Below, one piece after another: positions 1 to 7,041 of a stretch of DNA of 64,000 nucleotides (positions are counted from its first letter, which is position 1; each line of letters opens with the position of its first letter). The notes under the pieces were generated by a model. It ran no database searches, had not been told where the DNA came from, and saw only the letters and a list, made by a program, of their open reading frames with translations. The stretch is from Pseudoalteromonas distincta (lineage in GTDB: Bacteria; Pseudomonadota; Gammaproteobacteria; Enterobacterales; Alteromonadaceae): NCBI RefSeq assembly GCF_000814675.1, contig NZ_JWIG01000021.1:1-64000 (forward strand), read 5' to 3'. Both the position numbers and the translations under genes were made by a program.

Positions 1-582
<582 letters not shown>

Positions 583-832
583 AAAAGTTTTATGTCTTTC
601 GACAGCTCAATGAATTCTGAATTTTTGTTTTTGTTGCCAAAAACGAATTGACTGTGCGTTATTATTTTCACTTTTAAAAAAAGTGAAATCAAAACAGCTC
701 AAGGCTGAATCTTTTAATAACATATGGTCACTCAGTTTCAATTGAGACTCTAATTTGTTTGCATCACTACCTAAGTAGCTTAGCTGTTAGAACTCAATCT
801 GTACGAGTGCCCACACAGATGATTGCTTTATA

Positions 833-870
833 TTGTTAAAGAACGTTGCGATTATAAAGTTGAACTTTAT
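833..870 (-). promoter_or_regulatory. rRNA leader antitermination site (boxB-like hairpin plus boxA)
   Basis: On the minus strand a perfect dyad, ATAAAGTTGAACTTTAT on the plus strand at 854-870, precedes GTTCTTTAACAA at 833-844. The latter matches the rrn boxA consensus (TGCTCTTTAACA). The order hairpin then boxA, downstream of the promoters and upstream of 16S, is that of E. coli rrn leaders, where NusB/NusE bind boxA for antitermination. The rest of 583-832 is the AT-rich leader and pre-16S processing region. Confidence 0.75.
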
Positions 871-880
871 CTCGCTAGGG

Positions 881-914
881 CTGCGCATATTACGCTTTCC
901 TATTTTTTTGTCAA
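881..914 (-). promoter_or_regulatory. rrn P2 promoter
   Basis: On the minus strand a perfect -35 TTGACA (909-914), a 16-bp spacer and a -10 TAATAT (887-892) are followed by a GC-rich discriminator GCGC. Predicted start is near 880. It lies about 130 bp downstream of P1, the tandem layout known for E. coli rrn operons. Confidence 0.8.
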
Positions 915-1013
915 CACTTAAATTTAAACTTTCTAAAAAGATTCAATCTAAGTTTTACTTAACACCCTGAGTTGTTCGTGCCTCGCTATGCGTTGGCGTT
1001 TCCCGTCTCAGTG

Positions 1014-1078
1014 GGGTCGCATTATAGGGAGATCCAAAAACAGATCAACCCTTTTTTAAAGAAAACTTGAAATAATGT
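1014..1078 (-). promoter_or_regulatory. rrn P1 promoter with UP-like element
   Basis: Minus-strand -35 TTGATC (1043-1048), 16-bp spacer and -10 TATAAT (1021-1026), followed by GCGACC. The block CTCCCTATAATGCG resembles the E. coli rrnB P1 core. The region 1049-1078 upstream of the -35 is A/T-rich (AAAAAAGGG preceded by T/A runs), as expected for an UP element. The GC-rich discriminator suggests stringent control. Confidence 0.85.
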
Positions 1079-1181
1079 GCTGTTCGCTGAGAATTTGAGC
1101 TAAACACGTTAAAAACACAACATAACCATCAAGTTATTAACAACTAAGGGGGTTTAAACCTATTTTATATTAGAAGTAGAG

Positions 1182-1562
1182 TTAAACGATCTTCATATAG
1201 AGGCTTACACCCCAGATGATCAATACGATCGTTAATGAAAGTGTTACGGCTGCAGATCCCATATCTTTGGCTCTACCTGACAATACATGCAGCTCTGTAC
1301 TTACTCGATCTGTTAATGCTTCAATGGCGGAGTTTAGTAATTCAACTATTAATATAATAAGCAGTGAGCTAATTAGTATTGCCCAGTGTAATAGTGATGA
1401 AGCAAGCCAAAATGAAATAGGAAATAATATAAGGCTTAATAGTAGCTCTTGCCTAAATGCTGCTTCTTCTTTAAATGCTGCTTTAAAGCCAAGGTAAGAG
1501 CAATAGGTTGCTTTGAAAACACGCTTGAGGCCTAAGCCATTTGGTTTTAATACATCTTTCAT
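1182..1562 (-). CDS. dgkA: Diacylglycerol kinase
   Basis: Integral inner-membrane kinase that phosphorylates diacylglycerol to phosphatidate, recycling lipid from membrane-derived oligosaccharide synthesis. The product is 126 residues, close to E. coli DgkA (122). The family signature is intact: EEAAFRQE near residues 32-39, ELLNSAIEALTDR at 74-86 and SGRAKDMGSAAV at 95-106, with three hydrophobic segments (about 41-56, 58-76, 106-124). It is the last gene of a rightward-reading minus-strand run with pyrE, but a strong hairpin separates the two, so read-through or a separate promoter is likely. Confidence 0.95.
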   Translation of the reverse strand: MKDVLKPNGLGLKRVFKATYCSYLGFKAAFKEEAAFRQELLLSLILFPISFWLASSLLHWAILISSLLIILIVELLNSAIEALTDRVSTELHVLSGRAKDMGSAAVTLSLTIVLIIWGVSLYMKIV

Positions 1563-1585
1563 TAATAAACTCTATGAATGAAGGT

Positions 1586-1616
1586 CAAAATAAAGCCCCG
1601 CACTGCGAGGCTTTTT
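1586..1616 (-). terminator. Intrinsic terminator after pyrE
   Basis: On the minus strand a 10-bp stem AAAGCCTCGC / GCGGGGCTTT with a 3-nt loop is followed by ATTTTG. It begins 3-5 nt after the pyrE stop codon and lies before dgkA. Confidence 0.75.
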
Positions 1617-1618
1617 AT

Positions 1619-2263
1619 TTATGCTACGCCGTATTGATCACGGTAAGCTTTAACTGAGGCTAAATGCTCATCCATTGTGCCTTGGCTTTCAAGGTAACTG
1701 ATAAGATCAGCTAATTTTACAATTGAAATCACTTTGGTATTAAAGTCACGCTCAACTTCTTGAATAGCTGATAATTCAGCTTTACCCTTTTCTTGGCGAT
1801 CTAACGCAATTAAAACACCACTAAGGTCAGCACCATTTTGTGCAATGATTTCCATCGACTCACGAATAGCAGTACCTGCAGTAATTACATCGTCAACTAG
1901 CATAATTTTGCCATTGAGTTCTGAGCCTACTAATGTACCGCCTTCACCGTGTGCTTTTTTCTCTTTACGATTAAAGCAGTAAGGTACATCTTTATCATGA
2001 TGATCCGCTAAGGCAACCGCTGTTGTTGTCGCTATTGGAATACCTTTATACGCAGGACCAAATAATACATCGTACTCTATAGCAGAATCTTCGAGTGCCG
2101 ATGCATAAAAGCGACCTAAACGCGCTAAGTCTCGACCAGTATTAAACAAACCAGCATTAAAAAAGTAAGGACTTGTACGTCCAGACTTTAATGTAAACTC
2201 ACCAAATTTTAACACCTGCTTCTCTAGAGCAAATTCTATAAACTCTTTTTGATAATCTTTCAT
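1619..2263 (-). CDS. pyrE: Orotate phosphoribosyltransferase
   Basis: Cytosolic enzyme of pyrimidine biosynthesis that converts orotate plus PRPP to orotidine 5'-phosphate. The 214-residue length matches E. coli PyrE (213). The PRPP-binding motif [10 protein letters not shown] is at 123-132, and the flexible catalytic loop with [13 protein letters not shown] at 97-109. The gene follows rph on the same strand with an 18-nt gap, the conserved rph-pyrE order of enterobacteria and relatives, so the two are probably co-transcribed. Confidence 0.97.
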   Translation of the reverse strand: MKDYQKEFIEFALEKQVLKFGEFTLKSGRTSPYFFNAGLFNTGRDLARLGRFYASALEDSAIEYDVLFGPAYKGIPIATTTAVALADHHDKDVPYCFNRKEKKAHGEGGTLVGSELNGKIMLVDDVITAGTAIRESMEIIAQNGADLSGVLIALDRQEKGKAELSAIQEVERDFNTKVISIVKLADLISYLESQGTMDEHLASVKAYRDQYGVA

Positions 2264-2281
2264 ATCTTGTGGCCTACCTAT

Positions 2282-2995
2282 TTATGCTAATGCTTGCTTT
2301 TGTACGTCAATAATTTCGCGAATAGAATGTTTAGCTAAAGTAAGTAACTCATCTAGCTCATCAAACGAAAAAGGTTCGCCTTCAGCTGTACCTTGAATTT
2401 CAATAATTTTACCTGTTTCAGTTAAAATTACGTTCATATCAGTCTCTGCTGCTGAATCTTCAATGTATTCTAAATCGCTAATTGCTTGGCCTTTGTAAAT
2501 ACCAACTGAAATAGCTGCAATCATATGTTTAAGTGGGTTTGAATTAATCATACCTTTTGCACGCATATGTGTTAGTGCATCAACAAGTGCAACACATGCA
2601 CCACTTATAGAAGCTGTACGTGTACCGCCATCAGCTTGAATAACGTCACAGTCAATGGTAATTGTGTTTTCGCCAAGTGCTTTTAAGTCAACAGCAGCAC
2701 GAAGTGCACGTGCAATTAAGCGTTGAATTTCCATAGTACGACCGCCCTGCTTACCACGTGCAGCTTCTCGAGCATTACGCGTATGCGTTGCTCGCGGTAA
2801 CATACCGTATTCAGCATTGATCCAACCTTTACCCTGACCTTTCATGAAACGAGGAACGCCCGATTCAACAGTAGCTGTACAAAGTACTTTGGTGTTACCA
2901 AACTCAACAAGTACTGAGCCTTCAGCATGCAAAGTATAATTACGTGTAAATGTAACAGGTCTAATTTGGTTAGGTGTTCTTTCGCTTGGACGCAT
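2282..2995 (-). CDS. rph: Ribonuclease PH (tRNA nucleotidyltransferase)
   Basis: Phosphorolytic 3'-5' exoribonuclease that trims tRNA 3' ends. From [10 protein letters not shown] the protein is 237 residues, as in the family, and is E. coli-like throughout ([48 protein letters not shown]). The open frame extends 20 codons further upstream, but that extension is unlike the family. The ATG at 2993-2995 has a good ribosome site AAGGGG eight bases upstream, so this start was chosen. The gene is full length, unlike the frameshifted rph of E. coli K-12. yicC is divergent. Confidence 0.95.
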   Translation of the reverse strand: MRPSERTPNQIRPVTFTRNYTLHAEGSVLVEFGNTKVLCTATVESGVPRFMKGQGKGWINAEYGMLPRATHTRNAREAARGKQGGRTMEIQRLIARALRAAVDLKALGENTITIDCDVIQADGGTRTASISGACVALVDALTHMRAKGMINSNPLKHMIAAISVGIYKGQAISDLEYIEDSAAETDMNVILTETGKIIEIQGTAEGEPFSFDELDELLTLAKHSIREIIDVQKQALA

Positions 2996-3174
2996 TGACG
3001 ATCCCCTTAATTCAGAATTTGCGACATTATAAGTGTATGTGGGTATAGATACCATGTTGATTTAAATAAATAGCTGTATGCAAAATATTCAGTGTATTAA
3101 ATTTTCCCTAGAGCTTAAGCAGTGTTACGGTATAATCATCATAATATTGTATTTATAAATTTAGGAAAATATCC

Positions 3175-4035
3175 ATGATCCACAGTATGACAGCTTATGC
3201 GCGTCGCGAAATAAAAGGCGATTGGGGTACTGGCACTTGGGAAGTTCGCTCAGTAAACCAGCGTTACCTTGAAACATTTATACGCGCACCAGAGCAATTT
3301 CGTGGCATGGAGCCAGTTATTCGTGAGCGTTTACGCAAACACTTACAACGCGGTAAAGTTGAGGTCTTTTTAAAGTTCGTGGCAAATCCAGCCCATGTTG
3401 GCGAGCTATCAATTAACCAAGCCCTTGCTGAACAACTAATAAATAGCGCTAAATGGGTTCAACAACAAAGTAGTGGTGATATTAACCCTGTTGATATATT
3501 ACGTTGGCCTGGCGTTATGGAAGCAGAAGAGCTTGATATGGATAGCGTTAATACAGCATTAATAGCTGGTCTTGATCAAGTAATCGAAGATTTTAAATCT
3601 GCACGTGGCGATGAAGGTGCAAACCTTGAAGAAATGATAGCAATACGCCTTGATGCAATTCTAGAGCAAGTAGAAATTGTAGAAACGCATATGCCTGAGA
3701 TTGCTAAATGGCAGCGTGAAAAACTTGCTCAAAAGCTAGAAGACTTAACAGCAAACATTGACGAGTCACGCCTTGAACAAGAACTAATTTACCTTGCGCA
3801 AAAACAAGATGTGGCTGAAGAATTAGATCGCTTAAAGTCTCACGTTAAAGAAACTAAAAAAATCCTTAAAAAAGGAGGTGCATGTGGCCGCCGCTTAGAT
3901 TTTATGATGCAAGAATTTAATCGTGAAGCTAACACGCTAGCGTCTAAGTCTATCAATAGTGACATCACTACTGCAGCCGTAGAGCTAAAAGTACTAATTG
4001 AACAAATGCGTGAGCAGATCCAAAACATAGAATAG
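3175..4035 (+). CDS. yicC: YicC family endoribonuclease
   Basis: YicC/YloC family protein of 286 residues (E. coli 287). The N-terminal signature MIHSMTAYARRE and the C-terminal DUF1732 block GRRLDFMMQEFNREANTLASKS (about 236-257) are intact. E. coli YicC has been reported to be an endoribonuclease acting on small RNAs; that role here is by homology. A TATAAT at 3131-3136 could be its -10, though no good -35 is visible, and AGGA precedes the ATG. It is divergent from rph and followed by a strong terminator. The mobile-element remnant begins 100 bp after its stop. Confidence 0.95.
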   Translation: MIHSMTAYARREIKGDWGTGTWEVRSVNQRYLETFIRAPEQFRGMEPVIRERLRKHLQRGKVEVFLKFVANPAHVGELSINQALAEQLINSAKWVQQQSSGDINPVDILRWPGVMEAEELDMDSVNTALIAGLDQVIEDFKSARGDEGANLEEMIAIRLDAILEQVEIVETHMPEIAKWQREKLAQKLEDLTANIDESRLEQELIYLAQKQDVAEELDRLKSHVKETKKILKKGGACGRRLDFMMQEFNREANTLASKSINSDITTAAVELKVLIEQMREQIQNIE

Positions 4036-4073
4036 CGTTTTAGCCTGTTTCAACTTATTTATAACTCATTAAT

Positions 4074-4100
4074 AAGCCTAGATTTTTCTAGGCTTTTTGT
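4074..4100 (+). terminator. Intrinsic terminator after yicC
   Basis: Stem AAGCCTAGA / TCTAGGCTT with a TTTT loop followed by TTTGTTTTC, 38 nt after the yicC stop. Confidence 0.85.
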
Positions 4101-4135
4101 TTTCTACCGTTCATACTAGCCCCCTATTGTACGTG

Positions 4136-4150
4136 TCCAAGTGGTTACCA
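4136..4150 (+). repeat. Left direct repeat (candidate att site)
   Basis: TCCAAGTGGTTACCA, identical to 6715-6729. It lies just outside the integrase-like remnant. Confidence 0.55.
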
Positions 4151-4177
4151 AACTACTTGATATCACCGTAACCACTT
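4139..4177. repeat. Inverted repeat overlapping the left candidate att site
   Basis: AAGTGGTTAC (4139-4148) and its perfect complement GTAACCACTT (4168-4177) are separated by 19 bp. Paired arms of this kind are typical of tyrosine-recombinase core or accessory-protein sites. That role is inferred. Confidence 0.6.
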
Positions 4178-4221
4178 TTAAAATCCTTGATAGCCATTTT
4201 CATACAACTCAATTAATGTAA

Positions 4222-4398
4222 AAGAAACCAAAACAAAAAATTAAAAATGGTATAGATCCGCTTGCTGAAAGAGATAAGGCAGGGACAGACATTATTATAA
4301 CAATGAATGACCTATTTAATGACTAGTTTAAAGATAAAAGTAAAGAAGCAAAAAAACAGTTTTTACCTATTAATAAAGCCTTTAAGTTTAATTGGTAG
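4222..4398 (+). pseudogene. Tyrosine integrase remnant (P4-type, N-terminal part)
   Basis: Reading from 4222, the frame gives KKPKQKIKNGIDPLAERDKA, then TDIIITMNDLFND, an in-frame TAG (4324-4326), FKDKSKEAKKQF and a final TAG at 4396-4398. The NGIDPxxERDKA block followed by a T-hydrophobic-DLF/W segment resembles the linker between the DUF4102 arm-binding domain and the core-binding domain of P4-like integrases. The first TAG replaces what is usually a Trp codon. No catalytic domain with the R-H-R-Y residues follows. Position next to a candidate att site supports the call, but the fragment is short. Confidence 0.5.
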
Positions 4399-4485
4399 TA
4401 ACCGTCAACGGTTGGCGGTTTGGTTTTTTAAGCTAAACCGTCTTATATAAATAATGCAATGCCTGTGAAATATTGATAATTTTTA

Positions 4486-4501
4486 TTAGCTATATAGCTA
4501 A
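4486..4501. promoter_or_regulatory. Perfect 16-bp palindrome, candidate operator of the HipB-like gene
   Basis: TTAGCTATATAGCTAA lies 18 bp upstream of the ATG at 4520. HTH antitoxins usually bind palindromes in their own promoters, so autoregulation is a plausible original role. No clear -35/-10 pair is seen. Confidence 0.45.
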
Positions 4502-4519
4502 CATCAAATAAGTGAATAT

Positions 4520-4776
4520 ATGTCGAGTAGAGCAGATATTGGAAAAAAATAAGTACTAGCAGGAAAGCTTTAGGCTACAAGCAACAAAAGCTATCAGAGA
4601 TCGCGGGAATTAATAAAACAACGATTTCCGAGATTGAGAACGGTCGCTTTATGGGTTCATTCGATATATTTGAGCGACTGCTTGATGCAGTTGATTTACA
4701 ATTTGAAGTTACCTCAAAACAACACTCTCTACCAGACTGGGATACCATTGAAGATATATTCTCGGAGGATGGCTAA
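4520..4776 (+). pseudogene. HipB-like XRE antitoxin gene, frameshifted in a poly-A run
   Basis: ATG at 4520 starts MSSRADIGKK and meets TAA after GGAAAAAAATAAG. Adding one A to the seven-A run (4543-4549 area) would continue into ISTSRKALGYKQQKLSEIAG and NKTTISEIENGRFMGSFDIF, ending WDTIEDIFSEDG at the TAA of 4774-4776. The restored 85-residue protein is a Cro/C1-type helix-turn-helix of the HipB class (QQKLSEIAGINKTTISEIENG is the HTH). A partner toxin gene (hipA) would be expected next, but none is present. The cause may be true decay, transcriptional slippage on A7, or a sequencing error. The last third overlaps the Mrr remnant on the other strand. Confidence 0.7.
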
Positions 4777-5014
4777 TGAGTGGCACACCACAGCTTCCAA
4801 ATAAACCTGCTTTAACAAGGTAAGTTTTAGCCCAACTTAAGCGGTGGTAGGCATAAGTTTGCTTGCCGCTAGGAATGCGCAGTTTAAGCTGCTCTACAAA
4901 TAAGCCTATGCTTTGATAAACGTGTGCTTCAATCTCTTTGAGCTTTACTGTTTCGCCGTTAGCTAAGCATTGCAGTAATGGGGTCATGAATGATTGGTAA
5001 CCTGGTAACGACAT
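4709..5014 (-). pseudogene. Truncated Mrr-type restriction endonuclease, N-terminal domain only
   Basis: From ATG 5014 (ribosome site AGGGA nine bases upstream, better than the ATG at 5029) the frame reads MSLPGYQSFMTPLLQCLANG, then LKEIEAHVYQ, LKLRIPSGKQTYAYHRLSWA and KTYLVKAGLF. This is the winged-helix DNA-binding domain of Mrr-like enzymes (lPxYQxxMxPLL, PSGKQ, RxxWAKTYLxKAGL). After about residue 75 the frame runs into the antisense of the HipB-like gene, so no catalytic (D/E-x-QxK) domain exists. The true homology ends near 4785; the remaining codons to 4709 are fortuitous. Confidence 0.6.
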
Positions 5015-5148
5015 ACTATTCCCTGCCAAGCCGTATTAGTTAGTTACTATAAAGCTAATCCATTGTTCTTATTAGTTGAGATAATATACAAATTAAGATT
5101 ATGGGGCAAAGGTTATGTAAGCAGCTTTACTGTGCTTTATAAATAATT

Positions 5149-5193
5149 AACCCCTCACAGGGCGCTGAGCTTACGGGTAGCGGGAGGGGTGTT
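5149..5193. repeat. Imperfect inverted repeat in the gap before the immunity gene's end
   Basis: AACCCCTC (5149-5156) faces GAGGGGTGTT (5184-5193) around a 27-nt centre that itself contains GCGCT and AGCG. It may act as a weak terminator for the toxin-immunity unit, although the T-run is on the plus-strand side. The rest of 5030-5277 shows nothing recognisable. Confidence 0.4.
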
Positions 5194-5277
5194 GTTTTAT
5201 AAAGAGTCTGAAAGTATTGTATTCACAATTAACGATTCATTAGCTACTCAATAAATTAGCTTTTGAGTTGAGCGATA

Positions 5278-5865
5278 CTAAACAAACGGATCTAATAAGT
5301 CTTCGTCAAATACTAAACCTTTAAGGTTGTTACTTTGGATAATATTTTTAAACCCATCAGTACAATAAACTTTTTGAGCGCCTTCCAGCTTAGATTTAAA
5401 TAGCAGTTTATTTTGTATATCGTCTTGCTCAAAGGTAAGTAACTCTAAACCGTCTTCGAAGCCATCTTCGTATTTGGTTAAACACATGTCTTTTTGCTCT
5501 TGCCCGAAGGTAAGCAAGTTAAACAATATCATGTTGTTGCCTTCAGCTTTAACGGGTAAAAACTCTCCAAAATTTGCTAAGCGCTCTTTTAACAACTCAT
5601 ATACTGGCATCTTCATTATTAAAAAATGACCTAGCCGCGATATGTCATAGTCTTGCTTTTTAGCTTTACCAAAATAGTCAAAATTTAACCCTTGAGGCCA
5701 TAGAGGGCTAAATTCGATATTATTTAGTGAGGATGACATAAACATCCTTAGTACAGTATCTGTATCAAGGTCGTTATTTTTCGAAATTGTTTCTGAGAGC
5801 TCAACAATATCAAGGTCGATCACGTCGTATGTGTAAGCTTCGTTTTTGATTTGATATACAGTCAC
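5278..5865 (-). CDS. Imm11-family (DUF1629) immunity protein
   Basis: Predicted cytosolic protein of 195 residues that should bind and neutralise the adjacent AHH nuclease. It has the Imm11 layout: SPLWPQ, an RLGHFLIM segment, VYELLKERLANFGEFLPV, a central NMILFNLL strand, and the C-terminal block VYCTDGFKNIIQSNNLKGLVF. The chosen start is GTG at 5863-5865, because GGAAGG lies seven bases upstream and the codon shares one base with the toxin stop (TAGTG), implying translational coupling. A TTG five codons further upstream (5880) lacks a ribosome site. Imm11 proteins are known as partners of AHH toxins, which fits the neighbour. No signal peptide is present. Confidence 0.75.
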   Translation of the reverse strand: MTVYQIKNEAYTYDVIDLDIVELSETISKNNDLDTDTVLRMFMSSSLNNIEFSPLWPQGLNFDYFGKAKKQDYDISRLGHFLIMKMPVYELLKERLANFGEFLPVKAEGNNMILFNLLTFGQEQKDMCLTKYEDGFEDGLELLTFEQDDIQNKLLFKSKLEGAQKVYCTDGFKNIIQSNNLKGLVFDEDLLDPFV

Positions 5866-6569
5866 TATAAAGCCTTCCAATTTTCATTTTTTGGTTCAAG
5901 TAAACCTGCAGGTACAGTACCCGTTTTTATTTTAACTTTAACGGTTCTCAATCTATTCAAAAATAAAGCTTTAGGCGTAGCCGCATTACCAAAGTTAGTA
6001 TTAATCCATGTCTCATAGTTATATCTGTGTAGCTTTCGATGAGGTGGCGAAGCTGGGCTATCCCAATTTTGCTCTTTATTTTTTTCAAAGTTAATTAACC
6101 ATACACCGTTGATTGGATCGTTAATACCAACTCCATGCAGATGAAGATTAAGCCTTGTTTGTAACATATTCGCTGACTGGTATTGCCCTGTGCCACAAAT
6201 AATATGGTGAGCCTCGTGCAGCTTAGTTGGTTTAGGCTCCCCTATTGCAGCCAAGTGACGAGCAAGCTTTTGAGTTGGATGGTGCTTTTCTTGTTTTAAT
6301 TGCGTGACTGTAGAGCTTGCACTTAGCTCTCGGTATTCTTTTAAATCAGTTTGTAAGCGAGCATGAGCAGTAATTCTCTCTTTCTCTTTTTGCAAATGAT
6401 TAAAATCACGAGCCATCTTATTTTTAAGATCTTCACTCGCCTGCCCTTTTTGAGCTATTCGCTTGTTATGGAACTCTTTAGCTTTTAACTCATAGTTATA
6501 AATAGCCATTTCTAATGGTGAAGGATTTTGAGGTCTCTCGGGATGAGGGTATGCGTGTAGCGGTTTCAT
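5865..6569 (-). CDS. AHH-domain (HNH/Endo VII superfamily) nuclease toxin
   Basis: Protein of 234 residues. Residues 1-115 are charged and helical (likely coiled coil about 20-95) and match nothing I recognise. Residues 117-190 form an AHH domain: LHEAHHIICGTG with A120-H121-H122, NMLQTRLNLHLHGVGIND about 134-151, NGVWL 154-158 and a further His-rich PPHRKLHRYNYETW at 175-188. The AHH family is a predicted metal-dependent nuclease of polymorphic toxins. No PAAR, Rhs, VgrG or signal peptide is seen, so it is a free-standing toxin module or secretion cargo. The ATG at 6567-6569 follows a perfect AGGAGG site; the 16-codon upstream extension was dropped. The Imm11 gene follows with a 1-base overlap. 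Confidence 0.75.
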   Translation of the reverse strand: MKPLHAYPHPERPQNPSPLEMAIYNYELKAKEFHNKRIAQKGQASEDLKNKMARDFNHLQKEKERITAHARLQTDLKEYRELSASSTVTQLKQEKHHPTQKLARHLAAIGEPKPTKLHEAHHIICGTGQYQSANMLQTRLNLHLHGVGINDPINGVWLINFEKNKEQNWDSPASPPHRKLHRYNYETWINTNFGNAATPKALFLNRLRTVKVKIKTGTVPAGLLEPKNENWKAL

Positions 6570-6602
6570 AAAACACTCCTCCTTGATTATTTGATTATGA
6601 TT

Positions 6603-6636
6603 GGGTGTATAATACAAAAACTAAACAGTTTATCAA
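6603..6636 (-). promoter_or_regulatory. Promoter of the toxin-immunity pair
   Basis: Minus-strand -35 TTGATA (6631-6636), 16-bp spacer, -10 TATTAT (6609-6614). Predicted start near 6602 gives a leader of about 33 nt before the toxin ATG. It lies inside the right repeat, so the pair carries its own promoter. Confidence 0.65.
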
Positions 6637-6714
6637 TTTTTATGTGTGTTATTCGCTACTAGTTTAAGCTTATTTCCTCTTTAGTAAAATAATCTCTATT
6701 TATCAGAAACCTAT

Positions 6715-6729
6715 TCCAAGTGGTTACCA
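6715..6729 (+). repeat. Right direct repeat (candidate att site)
   Basis: TCCAAGTGGTTACCA, identical to 4136-4150. A second GGTTACC follows at 6734-6740. The remaining gap to the tuf terminators (6741-6870) is AT-rich with nothing recognisable. Confidence 0.55.
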
Positions 6730-6870
6730 TAGCGGTTACCAACTGCAATATAAACACACTAAAATTACAATAAGCCAATGATAATATTGAGATTTAAATA
6801 ATTACTCTATATTCAAATTCAAAATATTGAATAGTTTTCAGCTAAGTATGACACATTCATAACTTATCAA

Positions 6871-6895
6871 AACCCGAGCTTAGCTCGGGTTTTTA
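6871..6895. terminator. Second terminator downstream of tuf (bidirectional)
   Basis: Stem AACCCGAGC / GCTCGGGTT with a TTA loop and TTTTT on the plus-strand side. It shares the CCCGAGC stem sequence with the hairpin at 6988-7017, which suggests a duplicated terminator. Confidence 0.7.
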
Positions 6896-6987
6896 GTAAT
6901 ACCACTAATGATACTTTGAGTATTGTTACCAAGTATCTTCACCTAAGGTTAAAGCGCCATCTTAAATCGTACTTTATTTTAGACATT

Positions 6988-7017
6988 AAAAAGCCCGAGA
7001 CTAAGCTCGGGCTTTTT
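6988..7017 (-). terminator. Intrinsic terminator of the str operon after tuf
   Basis: Stem AAAAAGCCCGAG / CTCGGGCTTTTT with a 6-nt loop, 24 nt after the tuf stop. Symmetric A and T runs make it bidirectional. Confidence 0.9.
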
Positions 7018-7041
7018 GGTAATAATTAGCTAGGCTAATAA

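Larger units (their letters stand above)
4136..6729. mobile_element. Decayed integrative element or genomic island between yicC and tuf
   Basis: The block is bounded by the exact 15-bp direct repeat TCCAAGTGGTTACCA at 4136-4150 and 6715-6729. Inside, in order, are an integrase-like remnant, a frameshifted HipB-like antitoxin gene, an Mrr N-terminal remnant, and an AHH toxin with its immunity gene. Outside lie yicC with its terminator on the left and the tuf terminators on the right, so the unit sits between two intact housekeeping transcription units. The boundaries are inferred: the repeat could instead be integrase arm-type binding sites, since GGTTACC recurs at 6734-6740. Confidence 0.5.

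Noticed and set aside
2996..3055. 20-codon N-terminal extension of rph
   Set aside because: It is not family-like, and a good ribosome site points to the internal ATG at 2995.
4399..4440. Terminator after the integrase remnant (AACCG/CGGTT stem with T-run)
   Set aside because: Stem is only five pairs with alternative pairings; too weak to list as a feature.
5149..5193. Possible integron attC site
   Set aside because: The inverted arms lack the RYYYAAC/GTTRRRY core pattern and no integron integrase or cassette array is near.
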